Assembly (NCBI RefSeq): GCF_001544555.2
Contig: NZ_FCOK02000035.1
Coordinates: 25,962 to 89,961 of the forward strand
Source: Caballeronia udeis
Lineage (GTDB): Bacteria; Pseudomonadota; Gammaproteobacteria; Burkholderiales; Burkholderiaceae
Length of the DNA: 64,000 bases
Direction: 5' to 3'
Shown here piece after piece: positions 43,559-51,773 of the stretch (position 1 is its first letter; each line of letters starts with the position of its first letter). A program made the translations under genes and the position numbers. Below the pieces are notes generated by a model. It worked only from the letters and a program-made list of their open reading frames with translations, was not told the origin of the DNA and made no database searches.

Positions 43559-43758
43559 GGGTTGCAGACTTTGTCAGAAGAAGATCGGCCGCGCGACGGT
43601 CACGCAGGTTGTGATTGGCATGGTGACGGGCGGTGCGGACTCGAAACTGCGGCAAGTGTAGCAGCGCGCAGACGGGGGGTATGACGGCGGGCGAGTCGCT
43701 CCCCTCTCCGGAATGTGAGCGCTGAGAAATTTCAATCGTCCTACCAGACAACTCAACG

Positions 43759-43889
43759 AACGGTACCGTTGGGAAGTGGGCAAAGGTCTCAACTTTGGCG
43801 GATATCCGCTAGCGATTGGCGCATCCAATCTTGCGTCTGGCCTCGTAGATTACTCAAGGCGAAGCCGCATTTCTTGCGCGGCCCTTTTT
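43759..43889 (+). promoter_or_regulatory. Structured intergenic segment ending in a terminator-like hairpin
   Basis: The 435-base gap between the ABC ATPase and the next + strand gene holds two perfect 12-bp palindromes, AACGGTACCGTT (43759-43770) and GCGGATATCCGC (43798-43809). They are followed by GCCGC (43864-43868) pairing with GCGGC (43878-43882) and then CCTTTTT. On the + strand this looks like a short structured transcript with an intrinsic terminator, or a leader attenuator about 100 bases before the ATG at 43994. Confidence 0.35.
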
Positions 43890-43993
43890 ATGCTGCATTG
43901 ATGCGTGCCACTCATCCTTCGCCGGGTGAAGAATGGTCAGGTCGATGTTACGTATGCGGTCGGATGCGCATCTCAAGCTACGGGATAGACGTC

Positions 43994-44866
43994 ATGTTGA
44001 GCACCCCCAAGAGGACAGTTATCGCGGGCCTCCTTGTTGGTGCACTGGTGATTGGTGCATCTGTAATGCGGTCAGGTGAGGGCACTCTTTCAGAGCGTGA
44101 TGGCGCGTCTGTTTCCGGTGAACTGGACAATAACTCGACCGAAGCCCGGGGAACAAACCCGGATACTACTAGCGGCCATTCCGATGATGTCGCGCACATT
44201 CTGCAGGCAGTCCGGGACAGCCTGAAACGCAATGATCTTGCTTCTGCCAAGGTGCTGTTAGGCGCTGTGCAAACGCTTCACAAAGACGATAGTCGAGCGT
44301 TAACCCTCGAGAAGGAGTTGCAGGCGCGTGAGGGAAAAGTCGAGATTGGGCCTCCTGCCATGGTTCCGGACAAGCCGCGCAATACATCGAAGCCGACTCG
44401 GTTTGCATCGCGGCCGTCTGCGAAATCCGATCGTACGCGTGACAGCGCATCACCGGCTCGCGAACATACGGCCGGCATGTCTCGTCACTCAAGGGTCACG
44501 GGCAGACCTCAAGTCAAGACGCCATCGGACAACGGTGTAAGTGTCGACGCAAATAGCCCGGCTCCAGAAATCGGCGTGACGGATTCGACTTCGCTGGAGG
44601 CCGCACCAACGGTAGCCAGTACGCCCGCACGACCCACATCGGCACGCGCAACGCCTCCGGTTGAAGAAGCTCTGCGGCCTGTCCAGCCTGTGAATTCCAA
44701 GCCGCTTCCAGTGCAATCCGATCAAACTCCAAAGACGCGCGAACAGGTGCGTTCGGAACTGTATCGTGCGCGTGCGAATGGGGCGCTTCCGCGCTTCGGC
44801 AATCCCGATCCTGCCGGACCGGGCGGCATCCCAAGCAGTACAAAAACGGAATCCGGCAGTGAATAA
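43994..44866 (+). CDS. Membrane-anchored or secreted protein with a disordered middle, unknown
   Basis: A 290-residue protein with an N-terminal anchor or signal (TVIAGLLVGALVIGASVM). A short helical unit follows (VAHILQAVRDSLKRNDLASA then KVLLGAVQTLHKDDS, about residues 57-92), which resembles one TPR-like hairpin. Residues about 105-245 are Pro/Ser/Thr-rich and probably disordered. The end (REQVRSELYRARANGALPRFG) resembles the DUF4148 motif found in many small exported Burkholderia proteins. The frame opens at 43715; the ATG at 43994 is chosen because the signal segment starts there. Ribosome-binding evidence is weak. Confidence 0.55.
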   Translation: MLSTPKRTVIAGLLVGALVIGASVMRSGEGTLSERDGASVSGELDNNSTEARGTNPDTTSGHSDDVAHILQAVRDSLKRNDLASAKVLLGAVQTLHKDDSRALTLEKELQAREGKVEIGPPAMVPDKPRNTSKPTRFASRPSAKSDRTRDSASPAREHTAGMSRHSRVTGRPQVKTPSDNGVSVDANSPAPEIGVTDSTSLEAAPTVASTPARPTSARATPPVEEALRPVQPVNSKPLPVQSDQTPKTREQVRSELYRARANGALPRFGNPDPAGPGGIPSSTKTESGSE

Positions 44867-45010
44867 GGGAATGAAAAGAAGCCGTCAGACCAAGTATTCA
44901 CGCCGCTTTTACGGTTTGTTGACGAGTCCTTGCACTCTCTTCACGCGGCATTGTCGGGTCCTTGCCTAGTCTTAAGAACAAAGACCAAATAATCCGTCAG
45001 GAGACAAATC

Positions 45011-45115
45011 ATGGACCTGCTTTTTATCGGGGCAATCATCGCCTTCTGGGCGATTTCGTTCGCAATGGCGATTGGCTGCGACAAGCTGCGCCGCACGTCG
45101 CATCATCGTGAATAG
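45011..45115 (+). CDS. 34-residue KdpF-like membrane peptide
   Basis: A very short gene: one hydrophobic helix (MDLLFIGAIIAFWAISFAMA) followed by GCDKLRR and a polar tail. GGAGA lies 8 bases before the ATG. Size, helix position and the trailing C-x-L-R segment resemble the small KdpF-like proteins common in Burkholderiaceae, but no kdpABC genes are nearby. Its role is unknown. Confidence 0.6.
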   Translation: MDLLFIGAIIAFWAISFAMAIGCDKLRRTSHHRE

Positions 45116-45242
45116 TGCAATGCAGCACCAAGCGGTCGCGATTCAGACGATGAACGGCGCCATCGAGCGTGTTGCCCGATGACGCCATATCAACAGGAAG
45201 ACGTCCGCTACGCGCTTCTCGGCAATAAGCTCAGCAACATTC

Positions 45243-46097
45243 TCAGCAACAGCCACCGCGGCCCGACGTATCCAGCCGCATTCCGTGCAGACCGCGATAA
45301 GGCGGTACCTCCGGTGAACTCCATCCATCGAGCAGCCGGGGTTCAAGCCGGTATACCTCGACACCCAGCGGCCGGCAAACTTCGAGCGGATCGCGCGCGT
45401 CCGGACCCCACATCGGCAAGGACAAATCTCCGCCGGGACAAGTCGACAGCGCGCACAGCAGATCGATTTCCGCGAAGAACTCCAGGTAGTCACCCTTCTT
45501 CGCCGGACACGCCTTCATGAAGTACTGATCGTTCAGGTTGAGCCCGGTGCACTGGAACACATTCAGTACATCGTGCACATCGAATTCGGTGAGGCCGTAC
45601 GGTGCGATCGCGCGTGTCAGGTTCGAATGGCAATGGAAATCGAAATCTTCGCCGGTCAGCATCCGGTTCACATACGGATCGCAGCGCGTGCCCAGCAGGT
45701 CGTGAACGCGACCGCCATGTTCGTCGATTCCGTAGCCGGCCAGGCTGTCGTCGGTGATCGTCACGAGCGGCCGGAGATAGGGCAGGGTCGACCACAGCCG
45801 GTCGAACGTGCTGACATGCGCCTGCTGCAACTGGCGCGTGCGGGACGCCCAGAAGCGCTCGCGCGGATTATGCTGATTCCAGATGTTGAGGTCCGCGACC
45901 TGCGGCCCTTCAATGGTCACGATCCGGAACACGTGTCCGGCGGGGACCTTCCACGCGTAGCCGGAGCGGATCGGCACCACCGCCGAATCAACCAGCGTGC
46001 GCGTTTCATGTGCGGAGGCGACACGCGTATAAAAGTCGCGATCGACTTCGAGCGCGGAACCCTGGGTTACCTGATAAGCGGCCGGATAGTTCAACAT
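45243..46097 (-). CDS. DUF1989 (urea carboxylase-associated) family protein
   Basis: Cytoplasmic protein of 284 residues. The family region includes VPAGHVFRIVTIEGPQVADL and FDFHCHSNLTRAIAPYGLTE, with conserved His and Cys residues that may bind metal. Relatives sit beside urea carboxylase and guanidine- or amine-degrading enzymes, but this protein is part of an amino-acid-type ABC operon. The ATG at 46097 fits the family start; the frame stays open to 46292. It is the last gene of the operon, 74 bases after gntR. Confidence 0.8.
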   Translation of the reverse strand: MLNYPAAYQVTQGSALEVDRDFYTRVASAHETRTLVDSAVVPIRSGYAWKVPAGHVFRIVTIEGPQVADLNIWNQHNPRERFWASRTRQLQQAHVSTFDRLWSTLPYLRPLVTITDDSLAGYGIDEHGGRVHDLLGTRCDPYVNRMLTGEDFDFHCHSNLTRAIAPYGLTEFDVHDVLNVFQCTGLNLNDQYFMKACPAKKGDYLEFFAEIDLLCALSTCPGGDLSLPMWGPDARDPLEVCRPLGVEVYRLEPRLLDGWSSPEVPPYRGLHGMRLDTSGRGGCC

Positions 46098-46171
46098 GGC
46101 TTTGGATCTCCTGAATGAGTCGATGCGAGGCGCCAGCCTCACTCGATAAAAGGACCCTGCAAAGAAGCGGT

Positions 46172-46882
46172 TCAGAGAAGATCGATCAGCGCTTCTTCCG
46201 AGCGGTCCAGGTAGTCGGAAAGTTTCTTGCTTGCCCGCTTGTATTCGCGAGCCACGATCAGGTCGTAGAGTTCGCGGTCGCGTTCGATCCACGGCAACTG
46301 GAACCGCCGTTCGTCGGGAGCGGCGGAGAACAGCAAACGCAGCTGCGCGAGAATCGTGCGGAAGAACTGGTCCAGCAGCGCGCTGCCGATCATCTCCACA
46401 ATGTACTGATGAAAGCGGAGGCTATGCGTGCCCACGCTGCGCCAGTCTTCCTGCAACGCGGCTTGCGCCGTGGCGTCGCACGCGGCGGCCATGGCGTGCA
46501 GCACAGCCGGGTCGGGCGAGTCGGTTTTTCCCGGCAGTGCAAGCGCCTGCAGTTCCAGCGTTCGGCGGACCCGGAAAATATCGCGCACGTCGGTGCGTGT
46601 GAGCGTGCGCACCACCACGCCGCGATGCCGGTAGTGCACCGCCAGACCTTCCCGGCAAATCTGCCGCAGCGCCTCGCGAAGCGTATTGCGCGAGACGTCG
46701 AACGCCTTCGTGAGATCGGCTTCGGTCAGTGGCGTTCCCGGAGCCAGGTCACCGCAGATGATCTTGTCGCGGATCTGCGTGACGATGCGTTCGGTTACGG
46801 ACTCTTCTTCAATGTGCTCGGTTACGGTCTTGTTTTTGGTCACGGCTAAGTCAGAAACAGGCATGGAAACGGTTCGGGTCAT
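46172..46882 (-). CDS. GntR-family (FCD/FadR-type) regulator
   Basis: Regulator of 236 residues. Winged helix at residues 30-95 (RIVTQIRDKIICGDLAPGTP, then DVSRNTLREALRQICREGL). The FCD ligand domain follows (residues 100-230), whose Asp and His positions usually bind a metal and an organic acid. Its start overlaps the stop of the permease-ATPase gene by four bases, so it is made with the genes it probably controls. Twin TTGTTnAACAA palindromes in the operon promoter are the expected binding sites for this family. Confidence 0.9.
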   Translation of the reverse strand: MTRTVSMPVSDLAVTKNKTVTEHIEEESVTERIVTQIRDKIICGDLAPGTPLTEADLTKAFDVSRNTLREALRQICREGLAVHYRHRGVVVRTLTRTDVRDIFRVRRTLELQALALPGKTDSPDPAVLHAMAAACDATAQAALQEDWRSVGTHSLRFHQYIVEMIGSALLDQFFRTILAQLRLLFSAAPDERRFQLPWIERDRELYDLIVAREYKRASKKLSDYLDRSEEALIDLL

Positions 46883-48390
46883 GCAAGCTGGAGGTCTTTA
46901 AGAAAGTGCGCGACGCGGGAATCCTTGTCGAACGCGGTCATGACGCGAGGGGCGGCGTCCGCCACGATCGTGCCATTTTCCAGGAAGATTATCCGATCCG
47001 AGATGCGGAATGCGAAATTGATCTCGTGCGTGACGATCACCATGGTCATTCCTTCACGCGCAAGCTGCTCGATGACTTTCAGGACTTCGGCTACCAGTTC
47101 GGGGTCGAGCGCGGAGGTCGGTTCATCGAAGAGGACGATTGACGGTTTCATGGCCAGCGCCCGCGCAATCGCCACCCGCTGTTGCTGCCCGCCGGAGAGC
47201 TGGTGGGGATACTTGTGCGCATGAGCGCCCATTCCTACCTTTGAAAGCATTTCCATGCCGAGCGCGCGCAACGCAGCCTTCGAGCCACGATCGTGATAGC
47301 GCGGCGCCAGGGTCACGTTGTCGAGCACGCTGCGATGCGGAAACAGGTTGAAGCTCTGGAATACCATGCCGATATCGACAATGCCACGCATGTGCTCGCG
47401 ATGCGACACGGCCCGCCGCGCCTTGCTTGCGCCCCATTGGAACAGCTTGCCGTGCAGCACGATCTCGCCGTCGTCGAGCGGTTCCAGACCGTTGAGCGTG
47501 CGAATCAGCGAAGTCTTGCCCGAACCCGACGGCCCGATCACCGAGATGACTTCACCCGCCTGCACCTTCAGGTCGACGCCCTTCAGCACTTCATGCTCGC
47601 CATAACGCTTGCGCAGACCGGCCGCTTCAAGCGCCACGCGGCCGGTCTTTTCTACCTGTGCCGCCGTCTCGGCAGCGGATGCGGCCGGCGCTGCCGGGCT
47701 GAAAGCCGCAGGCTCCCTGCGCGCGACGTCCAGGCGCTGCTCGAGCAGCTTAAGTGCGTAGCCAACCACCGTCACGATCAACACGTAGTAGAACGACACC
47801 GCGAGCATGGTCTCGAGGACCTTGAAGTTTTGCGTATAGAGGCGCTCACCCACCAGTAATATTTCCGCGAGCGAGATCACGGACACAAGCGACGTGAGCT
47901 TGACGATCGTGATGTATTCGTTGACAAGCGATGGCAAGGCTACGCGAAACGCCTGCGGCACCACCACCAGCCTCTGCAGGCCGAGGTACCGCAACCCGAG
48001 CGCGCGACCCGCCTCGAACTGACCCTTGCCGATGGAAAGCAGGCCGCCCCGGTGAATCTCCGCTATATAAGCGGCTTCGCTGATCGACAGCGCAATCAGG
48101 CCTGCCCAGAAGGGATCCGCGAGCACCACGCTCGACGCGGGAAACACTTGCGGCAGGTTGTACACGAAGATCAGCAGCACGAGCAACGGCAGGCTGCGAA
48201 ACAGCCAGATGTACGCAGAACACGCCACGCGCAATGGTGCAATGCGTGACTGCTTGCCGAGCGCCAGGAGGAACCCGGCGACGATACCGATCATCCACGT
48301 CGCTATGCTGAGTTCGACCACGCGCCAGGATGCGCTCCAGAATGCCTTGTCGGCGAGCAGTGACAGGGCGTAGTGCCAGTCAAAAATCAT
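46879..48390 (-). CDS. Amino-acid ABC importer: permease-ATPase fusion
   Basis: A 503-residue fusion. Residues 1-220 are a HisM/GlnP-type permease with five helices and the EAA-like loop GQFEAGRALGLRYLGLQRLV. An Ala/Pro-rich linker (about residues 225-250) joins a GlnQ-type ATPase: Walker A GPSGSGKTS, signature LSGGQQQRVAIARAL, Walker B IVLFDEPTSALD and switch His in VIVTHEINFAF. Fusion of the two parts is known in some polar amino-acid importers. Two copies would form the full transporter. It lies 101 bases after the binding-protein gene. Confidence 0.92.
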   Translation of the reverse strand: MIFDWHYALSLLADKAFWSASWRVVELSIATWMIGIVAGFLLALGKQSRIAPLRVACSAYIWLFRSLPLLVLLIFVYNLPQVFPASSVVLADPFWAGLIALSISEAAYIAEIHRGGLLSIGKGQFEAGRALGLRYLGLQRLVVVPQAFRVALPSLVNEYITIVKLTSLVSVISLAEILLVGERLYTQNFKVLETMLAVSFYYVLIVTVVGYALKLLEQRLDVARREPAAFSPAAPAASAAETAAQVEKTGRVALEAAGLRKRYGEHEVLKGVDLKVQAGEVISVIGPSGSGKTSLIRTLNGLEPLDDGEIVLHGKLFQWGASKARRAVSHREHMRGIVDIGMVFQSFNLFPHRSVLDNVTLAPRYHDRGSKAALRALGMEMLSKVGMGAHAHKYPHQLSGGQQQRVAIARALAMKPSIVLFDEPTSALDPELVAEVLKVIEQLAREGMTMVIVTHEINFAFRISDRIIFLENGTIVADAAPRVMTAFDKDSRVAHFLKDLQLA

Positions 48391-48491
48391 TCATCTTCTC
48401 CGCAAGGCGACGTGGCCGTTCGAACGCGTCGCGTCGCCCGTGACTGGGGGCTGGTGGGGTGAGGCCGATACGGGTTGCTTATGCGAGACGT

Positions 48492-49355
48492 TCAGTTAGC
48501 CGCGCCGAGTGCTTGCGCGATCTCTGCGCCGGTCGGTTCGGCGACGTTGTAGCGCTTGAGCAGAGCGGCGTACTCGCCGTCATGCTTCATCGTGTCGAGC
48601 GCGCCTTTCACCGCCGCGAGCAACGCGGGATCGCTCTTCGCGACACCCAGCCCGACCACCACCGGGAACAGCGGCGTAGTCGACGTGATGGCAAGCCTCC
48701 CGCTCATCTTGTCGACAGTCATCTTCGCCACGGCCGAGTCCTCGAACTGCGCATCGACAGCATGAGCCAGCAGCGCCTGGGAGGCTTGCGGCGAGGTCTC
48801 GAACTCGCGTACATCGATAGGCGCCAAGCCCTTCGATGCACAGGAATCCTGACTGACCTTCGCCAGTTTGGGGATCCACGAAGCGCCCTTGATCGAACTG
48901 ACGCGCTTGCCGCACAGGGCTTCGGGCGTTGCGGGCTTGAAACCGCTGCCGGTCAACGCGAGGAGCGAGCCGCCGGTCTTGAAGTAGGGCACGAAATCAA
49001 TCTGTTTCGCGCGCTCGGGCGTGACATAGAGCGCGGACGCAATGATGTCGATGCGTTTCGCGTTGACCCCCAGGATCAGGTTGGCGAAACGCGTGTCGAC
49101 GAATTGCGGTTTGAGTTGCAGGCGCGACGCGAGCGAGGTCATGAAATCAGGATCGAGTCCGGCGGGCGTGTCGCCATCCATGAACGCGTACGGCGGATAG
49201 GTCAGGTCGGAGCCAATGGTGAGCGTGCCTGCGGCGATGGTGGGCGGCGCCGGCGTAGCGGCGTTGGCCGCACCCTGAAGGACCAGCAGCATCAAACCAG
49301 CGAGCCCGGCAACCAGGGCGCGGCGCGGGGAGAAGGACGGACGATAAGCATGCAT
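48492..49355 (-). CDS. Amino-acid-type ABC substrate-binding protein (family 3)
   Basis: Periplasmic receptor of 287 residues, first gene of the operon. Signal peptide at residues 1-32 (ALVAGLAGLMLLVLQGAANA). The mature protein opens with LTIGSDLTYPPYAFMDGDTP, the usual family-3 pocket strand, and has DIIASALYVTPERAKQIDFV near residues 100-119. The ligand is probably a small amine or amino acid (inference from fold and neighbours). The ATG at 49355 has AAGGGA six bases upstream. Confidence 0.9.
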   Translation of the reverse strand: MHAYRPSFSPRRALVAGLAGLMLLVLQGAANAATPAPPTIAAGTLTIGSDLTYPPYAFMDGDTPAGLDPDFMTSLASRLQLKPQFVDTRFANLILGVNAKRIDIIASALYVTPERAKQIDFVPYFKTGGSLLALTGSGFKPATPEALCGKRVSSIKGASWIPKLAKVSQDSCASKGLAPIDVREFETSPQASQALLAHAVDAQFEDSAVAKMTVDKMSGRLAITSTTPLFPVVVGLGVAKSDPALLAAVKGALDTMKHDGEYAALLKRYNVAEPTGAEIAQALGAAN

Positions 49356-49399
49356 GGACGTTCCCTTTCTGTGGAAAGGATCGCTCTTGGCGACCCGCA

Positions 49400-49410
49400 T
49401 TGTTGAACAA
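49400..49410. promoter_or_regulatory. GntR-type operator, proximal
   Basis: TTGTTGAACAA, an 11-bp palindrome with a central G. It covers the predicted transcription start of the operon and matches the TTGT-n3-ACAA pattern bound by FadR-type GntR proteins. It lies 45 bases upstream of the ATG. Confidence 0.7.
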
Positions 49411-49417
49411 TGTGCGT

Positions 49418-49446
49418 AATGTTGTTCAACAAAATAAGGATGTCAA
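49418..49446 (-). promoter_or_regulatory. Promoter of the ABC-GntR-DUF1989 operon
   Basis: Read on the - strand, a perfect -35 TTGACA (49446-49441) is followed after 17 bases by AACATT (49423-49418) as a weak -10. The GntR operators overlap the spacer, the -10 edge and the start site, consistent with repression. Confidence 0.55.
49422..49432. promoter_or_regulatory. GntR-type operator, distal
   Basis: TTGTTCAACAA on the + strand is the exact reverse complement of the proximal site. Centres are 22 bases apart, two helical turns, so two dimers would bind the same face. It lies in the promoter spacer and touches the -10 box. Confidence 0.7.
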
Positions 49447-50000
49447 GACTTTGCGAAACGTCGGGTGGAGGTATTTTCGGTGACCCGCGAAGTGCTCGCG
49501 AACGCAGAGGATCGTGCGTTCAACACCCGCGGTGAATCGTTATGGTTGCGACGAAATTGACGAGAACTGCCTGAGGGTGCGTCGGGTCCTGACAGCTATC
49601 AGCTGTGACCGTGCGCGGAAGCGGTGGTCGGGATTTGCGTGACGGCGGAAGCGGGAACGGACCGGCATTGCCGCCTTACCAGAACCCGTGATCGTGCGAA
49701 TTCGGTCCGATACGGGCTTGGCGGAGTAGGGACGGGAGTTGGGCGGGGTCCAGAAGCTATCCCCAGCGTCGCGCTAGATCTAGCCGAGCAGCGGGGGTTC
49801 GAGCCATCCTGACCTGGGGATCTGGAAAATACGGGGAAAGGCGGGGACGCAACAATATTGCCTGGCGTTGAGGCAATGCTTCTGTTGCCGCGCAGAACCG
49901 GCCGAAGTGTTCGTGCCGTGTAGGCCACCGAATTGCAGCGCAGAGCGCGCGGGGGGAGGCTGCGGAACCGCCGCAAACCTCCTGTCCCAGCCCGCTTCTT
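49447..50000. other. Region between the ABC operon and the ProQ gene
   Basis: No supported gene. A short stretch near 49790-49812 resembles a tRNA T-arm (GGGGGTTCGAGCC), but the stem mismatches and no acceptor or anticodon arm follows. Open frames here give no recognisable protein. Confidence 0.45.
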
Positions 50001-50648
50001 TTATCCGGCAACCTTCTCCGGATCCGGAACGGCTGCATTTTCGGCAACCGCCACCTTCTCAGGAGCAGCCGCCTTCGACGCTACCCTGGCCAGGCGGCCT
50101 TCTTCCAGCTTTGTCGCGCGGACGCCGTCTTCAGGCGATACACGGCCGGCTTCCTCACCCGCGAGGTCAACCCTCACCGCGCCTTCGACCATGGCTGTCC
50201 AATAGCGGCTGCCGCGGCACCAGATCTTGATCGCGGCGCGCAATTCAGTCTCGCTCAGCGCCAATTCCGTAGCGTGCGCGAGAAGATCTTCGAAAATGCC
50301 GATCTTCAGCGGCACCTTGGGCGACGGGTTTTTCGGGAACGCCTTCGGAAACCGTTTTTGCAGCTTCCCGATCGTCAACACCACGGGGTCCACGGGTTTC
50401 GACCTGACCGCGACAGGAGCAGCAGGCCGGGCCGCAGGCCGGGGAGGACGCGGCGGCTTGGCGACCTGCTTCGAGACTGGCGCGGACGCGGGCCTTGCGC
50501 CGGGCTTGGACAAAGCGGGCTTGGACAAAGCGGGCTTGGAGCCGGGCTTAGAGGCAGCAGGCTTCGCCGCGGGCTTCGACTGCGCGCGCTTCTCCTGCTT
50601 CTCTTTCTCGAGTTGTTGTTTCAATACAGCGAGCTGTTCAAAGCCCAT
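50001..50648 (-). CDS. ProQ/FinO-family RNA chaperone
   Basis: RNA-binding protein of 215 residues. A coiled N-terminal helix (QLAVLKQQLEKEKQEKRAQ) is followed by a Lys/Pro/Ala/Ser-rich linker of about 75 residues with ALSKP and GSKP/GARP repeats. The ProQ/FinO domain spans about residues 90-165 (LQKRFPKAFPKNPSPKVPLK, then IWCRGSRYWTAMVEGAVRVD). This order, with a basic low-complexity linker before the domain, is common in beta-proteobacterial members. It probably binds structured small RNAs and mRNA 3' ends. The ATG at 50648 is the only start next to the coiled helix. Confidence 0.85.
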   Translation of the reverse strand: MGFEQLAVLKQQLEKEKQEKRAQSKPAAKPAASKPGSKPALSKPALSKPGARPASAPVSKQVAKPPRPPRPAARPAAPVAVRSKPVDPVVLTIGKLQKRFPKAFPKNPSPKVPLKIGIFEDLLAHATELALSETELRAAIKIWCRGSRYWTAMVEGAVRVDLAGEEAGRVSPEDGVRATKLEEGRLARVASKAAAPEKVAVAENAAVPDPEKVAG

Positions 50649-50896
50649 AGCACATGACCAGGCAAGTAAAACACGGATTCTAGCAGCCCGCCGCACCCGG
50701 CGTTCTGCAGCCTCGGGCGGACGGGATAATCATCAGTCAATTGCGGCATCTGTCGACGCCGGCAATCGTTCTAAAACAGCCTCCGGCCGCTGATGGACAA
50801 CCGGGCGGAGCACCAAGGCATCTGCCCTCCGGGAACGCTCTGAAAGTTCTCTAAACGAGCCCTGAAAGCATCAACCGACGCATCCGCCGTATTCAC

Positions 50897-51478
50897 TCAA
50901 AGCGAAATTTCGGTTCCAAGCCGTGCGAGGAACTGACCCAGCCATTGCGGGTGAGCGGGCCACGCGGGGGCTGTCACGAAATTGCCGTCAGTGACCGCGC
51001 TGTCCACTTCAATTTCCGCATAGTCTGCGCCAGCCAACCGGACTTCCGGTGCGCAAGCGGGATAGGCGGAGATCCGCTTGCCGCGAATCACGTCGGCTGC
51101 CGCCAGCAACTGCGCGCCGTGACAGACGGCGGCAATCGGTTTTCCGGCGGCTGCGAACTGCCGTACGATTTCAATCACCCGTTTGTTCAGCCGCAGGTAT
51201 TCCGGCGCACGGCCGCCGGCGATCATCAACGCGTCGTAACCGGCGACATCGACGTCATCGAAATTCGCGTTCAGCGCAAACAGATGCCCCGGCTTTTCAG
51301 TGTAGGTCTGGTCACCTTCGAAGTCGTGGATCGCGGTCTTGATCTTGTCTCCGCTCTTCTTTCCAGGGCACACGGCATGCACCGTGTGGCCGACCATCTG
51401 GAGCGCCTGGAAAGGCACCATGGTTTCATAATCTTCCGCGAAGTCGCCGGTCAGAAATAAGATCTTCTTGGCTGCCAT
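50897..51478 (-). CDS. DJ-1/PfpI-family protein
   Basis: Cytoplasmic protein of 193 residues with the DJ-1/PfpI fold. Cys119 sits in the nucleophile elbow AAVCHGAQL, with His120 beside it and Glu15 in the position that normally contacts the Cys. DALMIAGGRAPEYLR near residues 82-96 is the family signature. Members include proteases, glyoxalases and stress proteins, and sequence alone does not decide. It diverges from the MnmD-like gene. Confidence 0.87.
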   Translation of the reverse strand: MAAKKILFLTGDFAEDYETMVPFQALQMVGHTVHAVCPGKKSGDKIKTAIHDFEGDQTYTEKPGHLFALNANFDDVDVAGYDALMIAGGRAPEYLRLNKRVIEIVRQFAAAGKPIAAVCHGAQLLAAADVIRGKRISAYPACAPEVRLAGADYAEIEVDSAVTDGNFVTAPAWPAHPQWLGQFLARLGTEISL

Positions 51479-51773
51479 GCTGTTCCCCTGTCAAAGAAAA
51501 TCACGCGCTAATGTGGCCCGGCCAAACCGGAACCATTCGATTTATCTTAGCTTGTCTTCATGGCAGAACGAGGATACTTTGCCGCTTGCCGGATAAATCG
51601 TGTTTGAGCAGTTTAAGCATTGCGCCAAGGGGAGGTTCTTCTTCAGCGCATTTTTCGCCAGAGACAAGCCATTTTTGCTAACGTGCTGAACCTTCACCGG
51701 ACCGCGCGACCACGACGCGTCCGTGGCCCATCAAACATGGCTGCCCGCAGTCCCTGCCTGACACCCGACCCGC

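Noticed and set aside
49785..49830. T-arm-like sequence (GGGGGTTCGAGCC) suggesting a tRNA gene
   Set aside because: One T-stem pair mismatches and no acceptor, D or anticodon arm can be built around it.
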